NCBI GenBank assembly: GCA_036279015.1
Contig: DASUJY010000053.1
Span: 1 to 31,841 of the forward strand
From: DATEOR01 sp036279015
GTDB lineage: Bacteria > Actinomycetota > Thermoleophilia > Gaiellales > Gaiellaceae
DNA length: 31,841 nt
Direction: 5' to 3'
Below the pieces are notes generated by a model. That model worked only from the letters and a program-made list of their open reading frames with translations, ran no database searches and was not told the origin of the DNA. The position numbers and the translations under genes are program-made. Numbering within the stretch: the stretch's first letter is position 1; each line of letters opens with the position of its first letter. Positions 1-7,063 of the stretch are shown here, piece by piece.

Positions 1-482
1 ACGAAGGCGCGCTTGCCCGCCGTATACGCGGCGATATCCGTGGTGTGGTCCGCCGCGAGCCGGACCTTGAGCGCCTCGTACTCGCGGACGATGGAGGGGT
101 CGGCTCGAAGCGCTTCGCGGAACGCGAGCCGCTCGCGCCACAGGTCGCTGCCCGGCTCGGTGAGATGGAGGCCGTAACCGAGCTCGGACGATCGTGGCGA
201 CAGTTTCGAGAAGTGGTGGGCGATCCCGGGGCGGTGCGGCGTCGAGGCGTAGCCCTCGTCGAGTAACGGCCCGAATGCGGACCGAGCCTCGTCGAGGTCG
301 CGCACCCCAGCGATCATGTCGACGATCGGCTTCGCCGCGAGGCCGGGGACGGCCGTTGAGCCGACGTGGTGGACGCCGCCGTCGAGCCAGGGCACGAGGA
401 CGCGCTCGAGGAGCTCGCGCTCGGTCTCGAAGCACTGCGGCCAGGCCGAGTCGTACGGGGCGATGACCAGCGGCTCACTCAC
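1..482 (-). CDS. GrpB family protein (UPF0157), C-terminus cut by window edge
   Basis: About 160 codons are visible, reading leftward off the window. The N-terminus VIAPYDSAWP and the segment HHVGSTAVPGLAAKPIVDMI are the hallmark of the GrpB/UPF0157 family, small cytoplasmic proteins with a nucleotidyltransferase-like fold whose biochemical role is mostly unsettled. Family members run to roughly 170 residues, so only a short tail is missing. I chose the GTG at 482, which begins just before the conserved PYD motif and has a GGAAAG-like ribosome binding site about 10 bases upstream. An in-frame ATG at 518 would add 12 residues with no family resemblance. The stop codon of the small remnant frame at 488-580 lies 5 bases before the GTG, so translation may be coupled to it. 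It is divergent from mraZ. Family confidence is high; function is not assigned. Confidence 0.85.
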   Translation of the reverse strand, partial: MSEPLVIAPYDSAWPQCFETERELLERVLVPWLDGGVHHVGSTAVPGLAAKPIVDMIAGVRDLDEARSAFGPLLDEGYASTPHRPGIAHHFSKLSPRSSELGYGLHLTEPGSDLWRERLAFREALRADPSIVREYEALKVRLAADHTTDIAAYTAGKRAF

Positions 483-487
483 CGAGC

Positions 488-580
488 TCAGCTTTCCGCG
501 TGGTACGTGCCCACCCATTCCCCGACCGGGTCGACGACGCCGTCGATGGTGGCCTGGGTGGTCGCGATCAGGCTTCCCAT
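488..580 (-). pseudogene. Truncated N-terminus of a dihydrofolate-reductase-like (RibD C-terminal domain) gene
   Basis: A 30-codon frame begins with ATG at 580 and stops with TGA at 488-490. Its start, MGSLIATTQATIDGVVDP, closely resembles the first strand and loop of the dihydrofolate reductase / RibD C-terminal family, whose members open with M-G-K-[LV]-I-V-T-x-x-x-T-L-D-G-V. Real members are about 180-200 residues; here everything after about residue 30 is missing and grpB starts 5 bases beyond the stop. A TANNNT box (TACCGT, minus strand, 594-589) sits 8 bases before the ATG, so the old promoter and start seem intact. I infer a deletion that left the promoter and N-terminus in front of grpB. 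Alternatively it is a short leader peptide that resembles the family by chance. Confidence 0.5.
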
Positions 581-618
581 TCGGACGAACGGTACCCCGC
601 TTTCGTGGGATTGCAGGG

Positions 619-647
619 TTGCCAAGTGGTGGATCGTGGTTTACAGT
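619..647 (+). promoter_or_regulatory. Probable mraZ/dcw promoter (-35 TTGCCA, -10 TACAGT)
   Basis: TTGCCA at 619-624 matches five of six bases of the housekeeping -35 box. A 17-base spacer leads to TACAGT at 642-647, which keeps the T-A....T core of a -10 box. Transcription would begin near 654, about 28 bases before the mraZ ATG, leaving room for the AGGCGG ribosome binding site at 672-677. The promoter is overlapped by the GTGG repeat array, as expected for an autorepressed mraZ promoter. Confidence 0.6.
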
Positions 648-660
648 GGGGCGAAGTGGG
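626..660 (+). promoter_or_regulatory. MraZ operator: four GTGG direct repeats at 10-bp period
   Basis: GTGG occurs at 626, 636, 646 and 656, exactly one helical turn apart, and three of the four copies read AGTGG. MraZ is known to bind direct repeats of the TGGG/GTGG type spaced 10 bp apart upstream of its own gene. The array covers the spacer, -10 box and predicted start site, so bound MraZ would block RNA polymerase. A fifth GTGGG at 605 is 21 bases from the first copy and may be a weak outlier. Confidence 0.75.
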
Positions 661-681
661 AATTGAGCCTCAGGCGGTTCG

Positions 682-1116
682 ATGCTACTCGGCGAATACG
701 AACACACCCTCGACGACAAGAATCGACTCACCCTCCCGGCCAAGTTCCGCCAGGCCTTCGAGGACGGCGTCGTCGTCTCGCGCGGGCTCGACGGGTGTCT
801 CTTCGTGTTTACGCGCGACAACTGGGAGTCCTTCGTCGCCTCGCGGCTCGAGGGCCTCAACCCGTTCAGCCGGGAGGCCCGCCAGATGAGCCGCTTCGTG
901 TTCGCGGGCGCCGCCGAGACCGAGCTCGACAAGCAGGGACGCGTGATGGTGCCGCCCGCGCTCCTCGAGCATGCGAGTCTCGGGCGCGAAGTCGTCGTCG
1001 CGGGTCTGCGGGACCACGTGGAGATCTGGGATCGCGCCGCCTGGCGTAAGCAACTCGAAGAGGTGGAAGGGAGTGTCGAGCTTGTTGCCGAGCGCCTTGC
1101 CGCGAAGCAGGACTGA
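682..1116 (+). CDS. mraZ: Transcriptional regulator MraZ
   Basis: This 144-residue protein is the usual length for MraZ, the DNA-binding regulator that opens dcw clusters. It has two AbrB-like (SpoVT/AbrB swapped-hairpin) repeats, each with the D-x-x-x-R core: DDKNRLTLPAKFR near residues 11-23 and DKQGRVMVPPALL in the second half. It starts at an ATG with AGGCGG four bases upstream. MraZ proteins form ring-shaped oligomers and bind 10-bp-spaced repeats; four such repeats lie at 626-660, so self-repression and control of the downstream cluster are expected. Its 3' end overlaps the predicted start of rsmH. Confidence 0.95.
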   Translation: MLLGEYEHTLDDKNRLTLPAKFRQAFEDGVVVSRGLDGCLFVFTRDNWESFVASRLEGLNPFSREARQMSRFVFAGAAETELDKQGRVMVPPALLEHASLGREVVVAGLRDHVEIWDRAAWRKQLEEVEGSVELVAERLAAKQD

Positions 1117-2047
1117 CCACGTCCCCGTCCTTGCGGACGAGGTCCGGAGGCTGCTCGCCGTTCGACCGGGCGAGACGGTCATCGACGCGACCTTCGGAGC
1201 GGGTGGGCACGCCCGAGTCCTCGCAGCCGACCTGAAGAGGAAGGGACGCTTCATCGCGATCGACCGCGACGCGACCGTGCGGCCGTACTTCGAGCGCTTC
1301 GAGCGCGAGGCGGGCGTCCAGACGCGCTTCCTGCGCGGCGAGCTCTCGCTCGTCCTCACGCAGCTCGGGTCGAACGGCGTCGAGGCGGACGCCATCTTCA
1401 TCGACCTCGGCGTCTCGAGCATGCAGATCGACCGCCCCGAGCGCGGGTTCTCGTACGCCGTCGACGCGCCACTCGACATGCGGATGGACTCGTCGAGCGA
1501 CTTGACGGCGAAGGAGATCGTCAACGAGTGGGATCCCCGCGAGCTCGCGACGATCTTCCGACGCTACGGCGAGGAGCGCTTCGCGCGGCAGATCGCGCAG
1601 GCGATCGCGCGCCGCCGCGCCGAGCGCCCGTTCGAGCGCACGGGCGAGCTCGTCGACACCGTCAAGTCGGCGCTCCCGGCGCCGCGGCGCTTCGGCGACG
1701 GGCATCCGGCCAAGCGCGTCTTCCAGGCTCTCCGCATCGCGGTCAACGAGGAGCTCGACTCGCTCGAGCGCGCGCTGCCGGCCGCGCTCGCGATGCTCCG
1801 GCCCGGCGGCCGCCTCGCCGTCATCAGCTTCCATTCGCTCGAGGACCGGATGGTGAAGCGCTTCTTCGCCGCCCAGGCACGCGGGTGCACGTGCCCGCCC
1901 GAGCTTCCCGTCTGCGTCTGCGGACACGAGCCCACGATGCGTCTCCTGACGCGCAAGGCCGTGCGTCCGTCGCCGCAGGAAACGGCCGAGAACCCGCGCT
2001 CGGCCTCGGCGAAGCTTCGGGCGGCGGTCAAGGTGGCCGACTCCTGA
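1073..2047 (+). CDS. rsmH: 16S rRNA (cytosine(1402)-N(4))-methyltransferase RsmH (MraW)
   Basis: RsmH methylates N4 of C1402 in the ribosomal decoding centre using S-adenosylmethionine. The protein shows the family's N-terminal DHVPVLADEV, the SAM-binding DATFGAGGHA (residues 38-47), FIDLGVSSMQ, and SFHSLEDRMVKRFF with the following cysteine-rich CTCPPELPVCVCG stretch. The start chosen is GTG 1073, six bases after AGGTGG, which overlaps mraZ by 44 bases and gives 324 residues. TTG codons at 1082, 1085 or 1097 are alternatives, since recognisable homology begins only at residue 15. An ATG at 971 is too far inside mraZ to be likely. The stop overlaps the ftsL start by one base. Confidence 0.94.
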   Translation: MSSLLPSALPRSRTDHVPVLADEVRRLLAVRPGETVIDATFGAGGHARVLAADLKRKGRFIAIDRDATVRPYFERFEREAGVQTRFLRGELSLVLTQLGSNGVEADAIFIDLGVSSMQIDRPERGFSYAVDAPLDMRMDSSSDLTAKEIVNEWDPRELATIFRRYGEERFARQIAQAIARRRAERPFERTGELVDTVKSALPAPRRFGDGHPAKRVFQALRIAVNEELDSLERALPAALAMLRPGGRLAVISFHSLEDRMVKRFFAAQARGCTCPPELPVCVCGHEPTMRLLTRKAVRPSPQETAENPRSASAKLRAAVKVADS

Positions 2048-2442
2048 TGGCGAGCTTCGCGCCTGCGAGCGCCCGCGCGTACGCGCCCGCGCGGCCGCGC
2101 CGACGGCCCGCGCCGCCGCCTCCGAAGCCGAAGGCGCGTCCGCGGAGCGTCCCGCGCAGGCAGGCTCGGCCCCGCGTCGCGGGCGGCGTCCTCTGGATCG
2201 CCGTCGTCGCCGCGCTCCTCGCCGGGATCGTGGCCCTCAACGTCGGCGTGCTCCGCCTCAACATGCAGCTCGAGCAGCTAGACGACCAGCACGACGAGCT
2301 CGTCTCGAAGCGCGACAACCTCCAGTCGCAGCTCTCGAGCGTCGCAGCGGCCGGGCGGATCGAGCAGCTCGCGACCAAGCACCTCGGCCTCGGCGCGCCG
2401 GCCGAGACGACGTACCTCGAGCTCGAGCGCCACGGGGGCTGA
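2047..2442 (+). CDS. ftsL: FtsL-like septum protein
   Basis: A 131-residue bitopic membrane protein in the standard ftsL position between rsmH and ftsI. The first 44 residues are cytoplasmic and unusually rich in proline, arginine and lysine. A single membrane helix spans about residues 45-66 (GGVLWIAVVAALLAGIVALN), followed by an extracytoplasmic coiled coil at about 70-115 with leucines at heptad spacing. FtsL pairs with DivIC and FtsQ to recruit and activate FtsW-FtsI at the septum. FtsL proteins diverge quickly, so the call rests on topology, length and position. The ATG overlaps the rsmH stop (TGATG), indicating translational coupling. Confidence 0.85.
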   Translation: MASFAPASARAYAPARPRRRPAPPPPKPKARPRSVPRRQARPRVAGGVLWIAVVAALLAGIVALNVGVLRLNMQLEQLDDQHDELVSKRDNLQSQLSSVAAAGRIEQLATKHLGLGAPAETTYLELERHGG

Positions 2443-2444
2443 TC

Positions 2445-4106
2445 GTGGCCGCGCGGGTGGCGAACCGGCGCATCCGCCTCCTGATCGCCGTCTTCGCGGG
2501 GGTCTTCGCGCTCGCGCTCCTGCGGGCCGGCTGGCTTCAGGCGGTGCGGGCGAACGCGCTCGACAAGCTTGCGACGAGCCAGCACCGCGAGACGATCGCC
2601 GTCCCGCCCCACCGCGGCACGATCTACGACCGTCGGGGCGTCGAGCTCGCGGTCGGCACGCAGGCGACGACGGTGTACGCCAACCCACGCCAGATCCGCG
2701 ACCCTCGGGCCGCGGCCCTTGCAGTCGAGAACCAGCTCGGGCTCAAGGCGGAGAAGGTCTATCCGCTGCTCGCGGATCGTTCGCGCGGCTTCGTCTACGT
2801 CGAGCGGCAGGCCGATCCGGCGCTCGCGTCCGCGCTCCAGGCGAAGCACATCCCCGGGCTCGGCTTCTACCCGGAGGAGAAGCGCGAGTATCCGCAGAAG
2901 CGCGTCGGGGCGTCGGTGCTCGGCTACGCGGGCGTGGACAACAAGGGGCTTGCGGGGGTCGAGCTCGAGCTCGACAAGACGCTCACGGGCACGCGCGGCG
3001 AGAAGACGATCGTGAAGGATCCGTTCGGGCGGACGCTGGAGGTCGTCGACTCGAAGCCGGGAAGCGACGGCAGGAACGTCTACCTCACGCTCGACCACTC
3101 CATTCAAGGACAGGTCGAGCGCGTCCTCTCCGAGACGCGGGAGCGCTGGGACGCGAAGTCGGCGAGCGCGATCGTGATGGACCCGAAGACCGGAGGCATC
3201 CTCGCGCTCGCCGTCGATCCCGGTTACGACGCGAACCGCTTTCCGCGGGTCCCGCAGGAGCGCCAGCGCAACAGGGCCGTCACGGACACGTACGAGCCGG
3301 GCTCCACGTTCAAGATCGTCACGATCTCGGGGGCGCTCGAGACCGGCCAGGTGACGCCGACGTCGAAGTTCAGGCTGCCCCCCACGATCCAGGTCGCGGA
3401 CCGGAAGATCCACGATGCCGAGCCGCGCGGCACCGAGACGATGACGACGAGCGAGATCCTCTCGCGCTCCTCGAACGTCGGCGTCGTCACGATCGCGGAG
3501 GCCCTCGGGCGCGACCGGATCTCCGACTGGATCGAGCGCTTCGGCTTCGGACGACCGACCGGGATCGACTACCCCGGCGAGAGCAAGGGCATCGTTCTCC
3601 CACCGGAGCGCTGGTCGGGCTCGACGATCGGGAACGTGCCGATCGGCCAGGGGATCGCCGTGACGCCGGTGCAGATGGTCGCGGCCTACAGCGCGATCGC
3701 AAACAAGGGGATCTGGACGCAGCCCCACCTCGTCGAGCGGATCGGGGACCACGACGCTCCTGCGCCCGCACGCCGCCGGATCCTGACGACGAAGACGGCG
3801 GACGAAGTCCGGCACATGCTGCGGAAGGTCGTCGAGGAGGGCTCGGGCACCGCGGCCCAGGTGCCCGGCTACAAGATCGCCGGCAAGACCGGCACGGCCG
3901 CCAAGCCCGACGCGTCGGGCGGCTACTCGACGACGAACTACGTGGCCTCGTTCGTCGGCTTCGTGCCGGCGAAGAAGCCGCGCCTCGTCATCCTCGTCGC
4001 CGTCGACGAGCCGAGAGGCGCGATCTGGGGCGGAGTGGTCGCCGCGCCGGCCTTCGCCGAGATCGCCAAGTTCGCGCTCCAGTACCTCGAGATCCCGCCG
4101 GATTGA
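2445..4106 (+). CDS. ftsI: Septal peptidoglycan transpeptidase FtsI (class B penicillin-binding protein)
   Basis: This 553-residue class B PBP cross-links septal peptidoglycan together with FtsW. It has a short cytoplasmic tail and one N-terminal membrane helix (about residues 10-28), a pedestal domain with PPHRGTIYDRRGVELA, and a C-terminal transpeptidase domain. All three active-site motifs are present: S287-T-F-K290 with the acylated serine, S342-S-N344, and K481-T-G-T484. There are no PASTA repeats. The GTG start lies two bases after the ftsL stop, so the two are likely translated as a unit. The next gene downstream is convergent, with 15 bases between the stops, so the first dcw transcript probably ends about here. 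Confidence 0.95.
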   Translation: MAARVANRRIRLLIAVFAGVFALALLRAGWLQAVRANALDKLATSQHRETIAVPPHRGTIYDRRGVELAVGTQATTVYANPRQIRDPRAAALAVENQLGLKAEKVYPLLADRSRGFVYVERQADPALASALQAKHIPGLGFYPEEKREYPQKRVGASVLGYAGVDNKGLAGVELELDKTLTGTRGEKTIVKDPFGRTLEVVDSKPGSDGRNVYLTLDHSIQGQVERVLSETRERWDAKSASAIVMDPKTGGILALAVDPGYDANRFPRVPQERQRNRAVTDTYEPGSTFKIVTISGALETGQVTPTSKFRLPPTIQVADRKIHDAEPRGTETMTTSEILSRSSNVGVVTIAEALGRDRISDWIERFGFGRPTGIDYPGESKGIVLPPERWSGSTIGNVPIGQGIAVTPVQMVAAYSAIANKGIWTQPHLVERIGDHDAPAPARRRILTTKTADEVRHMLRKVVEEGSGTAAQVPGYKIAGKTGTAAKPDASGGYSTTNYVASFVGFVPAKKPRLVILVAVDEPRGAIWGGVVAAPAFAEIAKFALQYLEIPPD

Positions 4107-4121
4107 GCGTGGAGGCCGCGG

Positions 4122-4649
4122 CTAGTGGCCGCAGACGGTCGGCCGCGGCGGGCAGAAGGCGATGAAGACCATGATGATCTTCGCGCGCCCCCGTGCCGAG
4201 GTCGTCGAGAACGAGGTGAACGACCGGCGTCCGTCGATGCGCCCGCGAAGGACGTACACCGTCTCGCCCGTCTCGAGCTCGACCTTCTTGAGACGATCCC
4301 CGAACCGGTGCCGCAGCTGCCGCAGACCGTGGCGGCGGAACATGCACGGACCGCCGGGGAGGCAGAAGTGGCGGCCCGAGATGCCGAGCTGCCGAACCCG
4401 GTCCCGCCTGCCCAGATAGAGGTCGAAGAGGGGAGGCGGCGGGTCGGGGCCGTACTGGAGGAAGCCGTTCGCATTCTGGAAGACCGGTGGGCCGAGCTTG
4501 TCGATCACGTCTGCCTTCTTCATGCCGAGGCGGATCCCGGCTGCCCCGTGATTGACACGGATCGTCCCGCTCGTCACGACGCCGGAGGCGGTGGCGGCGG
4601 TCGCTGCCGCGAAGAGGACTGCGGCGAGCGCGACGGCGGCGGTTCGCAT
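4122..4649 (-). CDS. Exported protein with SmpA/OmlA (BamE)-like motif, unknown function
   Basis: A 175-residue protein with a clear signal peptide: MRTA followed by an alanine-rich hydrophobic core and a probable cleavage site near ATASG (residues 20-23). The mature N-terminus contains IRLGMKKADVIDKLGPP (residues 39-55), the G-M-x-x-x-x-V-x-x-x-L-G-x-P pattern of the SmpA/OmlA (BamE-like) fold, which also occurs in many exported Gram-positive proteins unrelated to outer-membrane assembly. Two cysteines flank CLPGGPC in the middle and more lie near the C-terminus (FCPPRPTVCGH), suggesting disulfides. The start could also be an ATG 18 bases upstream (4667). It points against the dcw cluster and interrupts it. 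I do not recognise a specific family. Confidence 0.7.
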   Translation of the reverse strand: MRTAAVALAAVLFAAATAATASGVVTSGTIRVNHGAAGIRLGMKKADVIDKLGPPVFQNANGFLQYGPDPPPPLFDLYLGRRDRVRQLGISGRHFCLPGGPCMFRRHGLRQLRHRFGDRLKKVELETGETVYVLRGRIDGRRSFTSFSTTSARGRAKIIMVFIAFCPPRPTVCGH

Positions 4650-4709
4650 GGGGCGACACGATGGCATACCGGTCGGGCGGTGTACAGCCAACCTTGGCAA
4701 AGTGCACGC

Positions 4710-5462
4710 GTGCCCGAAGACCACTTTGGGGAGCGCGTCGCTGCACGCTACCACGAGTCCGAGGCGGGCATGTTCGACCCGGCGGTCGTCGATCCGATGG
4801 TCGACCTACTCGCGGAGCTGGCGGGCGACGGCGCGGCGCTCGAGCTCGGCATCGGCACGGGCCGAGTCGCGCTGCCGCTTGCTCGGCGTGGAGTCGTGGT
4901 TCGTGGGCTCGATCTGTCGCCGGCGATGGTGGCGAGGCTGCGCGCGAAGCCGGCCGGCGAGGACATCCCTGTGACGATCGGCGACTTCGCCGCAACGCGA
5001 GTCGAGGGCACGTTCGCGCTCGCCTACCTCGTGTTCAACACGATCGGAAACCTGACCACCCAGGACGAGCAGGTGGCGTGTTTCGAGAACGTTGCCGGCC
5101 ACCTCGAGCCGGCCGGCACCTTCGTGGTCGAGGTCGGCGTGCCCGGCATTCGCCGGCTGCCCGCCGGAGAGACAATGAGGGTCTTCGATCGCAGCCCGAC
5201 GCACCTCGGGGTCGATGAATACGACGTCGTGTCCCAGGGCCTGATCTCACACCACTATTCGATCGTGAACGGTCGGCTCGAGGCGTCCTCGCTGCCGCAG
5301 CGGTATGTGTGGCCGTCCGAGCTCGACCTGATGGCCCGGGTCGCCGGCCTCAGGCTGCGCGACCGCTGGGGCGGCTGGAGACGCGAGCCGTTCACGAGCG
5401 AGAGCACGATGCACGTCTCGGTGTGGGAGAAGGAGGCTTGCGGGAAGCCGATGAGCGATTAG
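4710..5462 (+). CDS. Class I SAM-dependent methyltransferase
   Basis: A 250-residue protein with a Rossmann-type methyltransferase core. Motif I is ALELGIGTGRVALPL at about residues 43-57, followed by VVVRGLDLSPAMV (acidic residue at the end of strand 2), the motif-III-like DFAATRVEGTFALAYL, and FVVEVGVPG. The N-terminus EDHFGERVAARYHE is typical of small-molecule methyltransferases related to UbiE/Methyltransf_25 proteins; the substrate cannot be told. GTG 4710 was chosen because homology begins right after it; an in-frame GTG at 4680 would add 10 unmatched residues, and neither has a good ribosome binding site. It is divergent from the exported-protein gene with 60 bases between, and both sit inside the dcw cluster. 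Confidence 0.8.
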   Translation: MPEDHFGERVAARYHESEAGMFDPAVVDPMVDLLAELAGDGAALELGIGTGRVALPLARRGVVVRGLDLSPAMVARLRAKPAGEDIPVTIGDFAATRVEGTFALAYLVFNTIGNLTTQDEQVACFENVAGHLEPAGTFVVEVGVPGIRRLPAGETMRVFDRSPTHLGVDEYDVVSQGLISHHYSIVNGRLEASSLPQRYVWPSELDLMARVAGLRLRDRWGGWRREPFTSESTMHVSVWEKEACGKPMSD

Positions 5463-5543
5463 ATCCCCGGGGCCGCCGCGGGCCACCCTCCGGTTCCAGC
5501 CTATCGTGAAAAAGCGCGCGGGTGGCGCGCGGATCGAGAAAGA

Positions 5544-5557
5544 ATTTGCGTGCAAAT
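5544..5557. promoter_or_regulatory. AT-rich palindrome upstream of murE
   Basis: ATTTGC-GT-GCAAAT forms two perfect 6-base arms around a 2-base centre, in an AT-rich patch within GC-rich DNA. It lies 46 bases before the TTG start assigned to murE, in the 140-base gap after the methyltransferase gene. It could be an operator for the second dcw transcript; no regulator is identified. Confidence 0.3.
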
Positions 5558-5602
5558 GGACGTGTTTTCGCGTGGGCTGCCGAGGAAGGGAACGCGGGGC
5601 CG

Positions 5603-7063
5603 TTGGTAGAATCACGCGCCATCGACCTCGAGCTTCTGGCCCAGGCGACGCGCGCGACGCGTGTCGCAAACCCGGCCCCTGTCGACGTCACCGACCTCGC
5701 CTACGACGCGCGTCGGGTGACCACGGGGGCCCTCTTCGTCTGCGTCCCCGGCCTGCGCGTGGACGGGCACGACTTCGCTCCGCAGGCACTCGCCGCCGGG
5801 GCCGCCGCGCTCGTCGTCGAGCGCGAGCTCGAGCTGCCGGTGCCGCAACTCGTCGTCGCTGACTCGCGTGAGGCGATGGCGCTCGCGGCCGACGCCTTCT
5901 TCGGCTGCCCGACGCGGGAGCTCGAAGTTGTGGGGGTGACCGGCACGAACGGCAAGACGACGACTGCCTTCCTCCTCTTCGCCATCCTCGCCGCAGCCGG
6001 CCGCCGGCCGGGATTGCTCGGGACGATCGAAAACAGGGTGGGCGGCGAGCGCCGCGCCGCCGTGCGCACGACCTCGGAGGCGATCGACGTTCAGCGCCTG
6101 CTGCGAGAGATGCTCGACGCGGGCGACACGAGCTGCGCGATGGAGGCGACCTCCCACGGCTCGGCCCTCAAGCGCCTCGTCGGGATTCGCTTCGCGGTGC
6201 TCGTCTTCACGAACCTGAGCCAGGATCACCTCGATTTCCACGGAACGCTCGAGGAGTACTTCGACGCCAAGCGGCGGCTCTTCACCGAGCCTGACGTGGA
6301 CGGGCGCCGCCCGCGCGCGGTCGTCAACCTCGACGACGACTTCGGCCGCCGCCTCATCGAGGAGCTCAGGGCGGCCGGCGAGGAACCGACGACGTTCTCC
6401 CTCGAGGACGCCCGGGGTCTCGAGCTCACCGCCGCCGGGGCGCGCTTCGCCGTCGACGGGATCGAGATCGAGACGAGGCTGCGCGGGCGCTTCAACGTCG
6501 AGAACGTGCTCGGCGCCGTGAGGGCGGCGCGCGTCCTCGGAATCGAGGCCGAGGCGATCGCCACCGGGATCCGGCACGTGACGGGCGTCCCCGGCCGCTT
6601 CGAGGCGGTCGACGAGGGCCAGGCCTTCACCGTGCTCGTCGACTACGCGCACACGCCCGAGGCGCTCGAGAACGTGCTCAAGGAGGCGCGCGAGATCACC
6701 TTCGGGCGCCTCGTCTGCGTCTTCGGCTGCGGCGGCGACCGCGACCGCGGCAAGCGCCCGCTGATGGGTGAGGCCGCGGCCCGGCTCGCCGACTCGGTGA
6801 TCGTCACCTCCGACAACCCACGCAGCGAAGAGCCGCAGGCGATCATCGACGAGATCCTGGCCGGCATCACGGGCGAGGTGGACGTCGAGCCTGACCGCGA
6901 GACCGCGATTGTGGCGGCGCTCGAGCAGGCGGAAGACGGCGACGTCGTCGTGGTCGCAGGCAAGGGCCACGAGCAGGGGCAGGAGCTCGGCGGGCGCACG
7001 ATCCCCTTCGACGACCGCGAGGTGGCGCGCGAAGCCCTCCGCCGGCTGGCGGCGACGGCGTGA
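5603..7063 (+). CDS. murE: UDP-N-acetylmuramoyl-tripeptide synthetase MurE (meso-diaminopimelate-adding)
   Basis: MurE adds the third amino acid to UDP-MurNAc-L-Ala-D-Glu. The 486-residue protein has the Mur ligase P-loop VTGTNGKTTTAF, the central FTNLSQDHLDFHGT with AKRRLF (carbamylated lysine position), and the C-terminal FGCGGDRDRGKRPLMG. D404-N-P-R407 (numbered from TTG 5603) is the known signature for meso-diaminopimelate rather than lysine. The start is uncertain: TTG 5603 follows GAGGAAGGG by 12 bases, GTG 5522 would add 27 unmatched residues, and a -10-like TAGAAT at 5607-5612 would place a leaderless start at the in-frame ATC at 5621. The stop overlaps murF by four bases. Confidence 0.93.
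   Translation: MVESRAIDLELLAQATRATRVANPAPVDVTDLAYDARRVTTGALFVCVPGLRVDGHDFAPQALAAGAAALVVERELELPVPQLVVADSREAMALAADAFFGCPTRELEVVGVTGTNGKTTTAFLLFAILAAAGRRPGLLGTIENRVGGERRAAVRTTSEAIDVQRLLREMLDAGDTSCAMEATSHGSALKRLVGIRFAVLVFTNLSQDHLDFHGTLEEYFDAKRRLFTEPDVDGRRPRAVVNLDDDFGRRLIEELRAAGEEPTTFSLEDARGLELTAAGARFAVDGIEIETRLRGRFNVENVLGAVRAARVLGIEAEAIATGIRHVTGVPGRFEAVDEGQAFTVLVDYAHTPEALENVLKEAREITFGRLVCVFGCGGDRDRGKRPLMGEAAARLADSVIVTSDNPRSEEPQAIIDEILAGITGEVDVEPDRETAIVAALEQAEDGDVVVVAGKGHEQGQELGGRTIPFDDREVAREALRRLAATA

Noticed and set aside
971..1072. Upstream ATG start for rsmH at 971
   Set aside because: It would overlap mraZ by 146 bases and add 34 residues with no homology; GTG 1073 has a ribosome binding site.
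2028..3815. Long minus-strand open frame opposite ftsL and ftsI
   Set aside because: Arginine, aspartate and leucine-rich shadow of confident genes; no motif and no start context.
5546..5574. TTGCGT at 5546 as a -35 box for murE
   Set aside because: No TANNNT sequence lies 16-19 bases downstream, so the hexamer more likely belongs to the palindrome.
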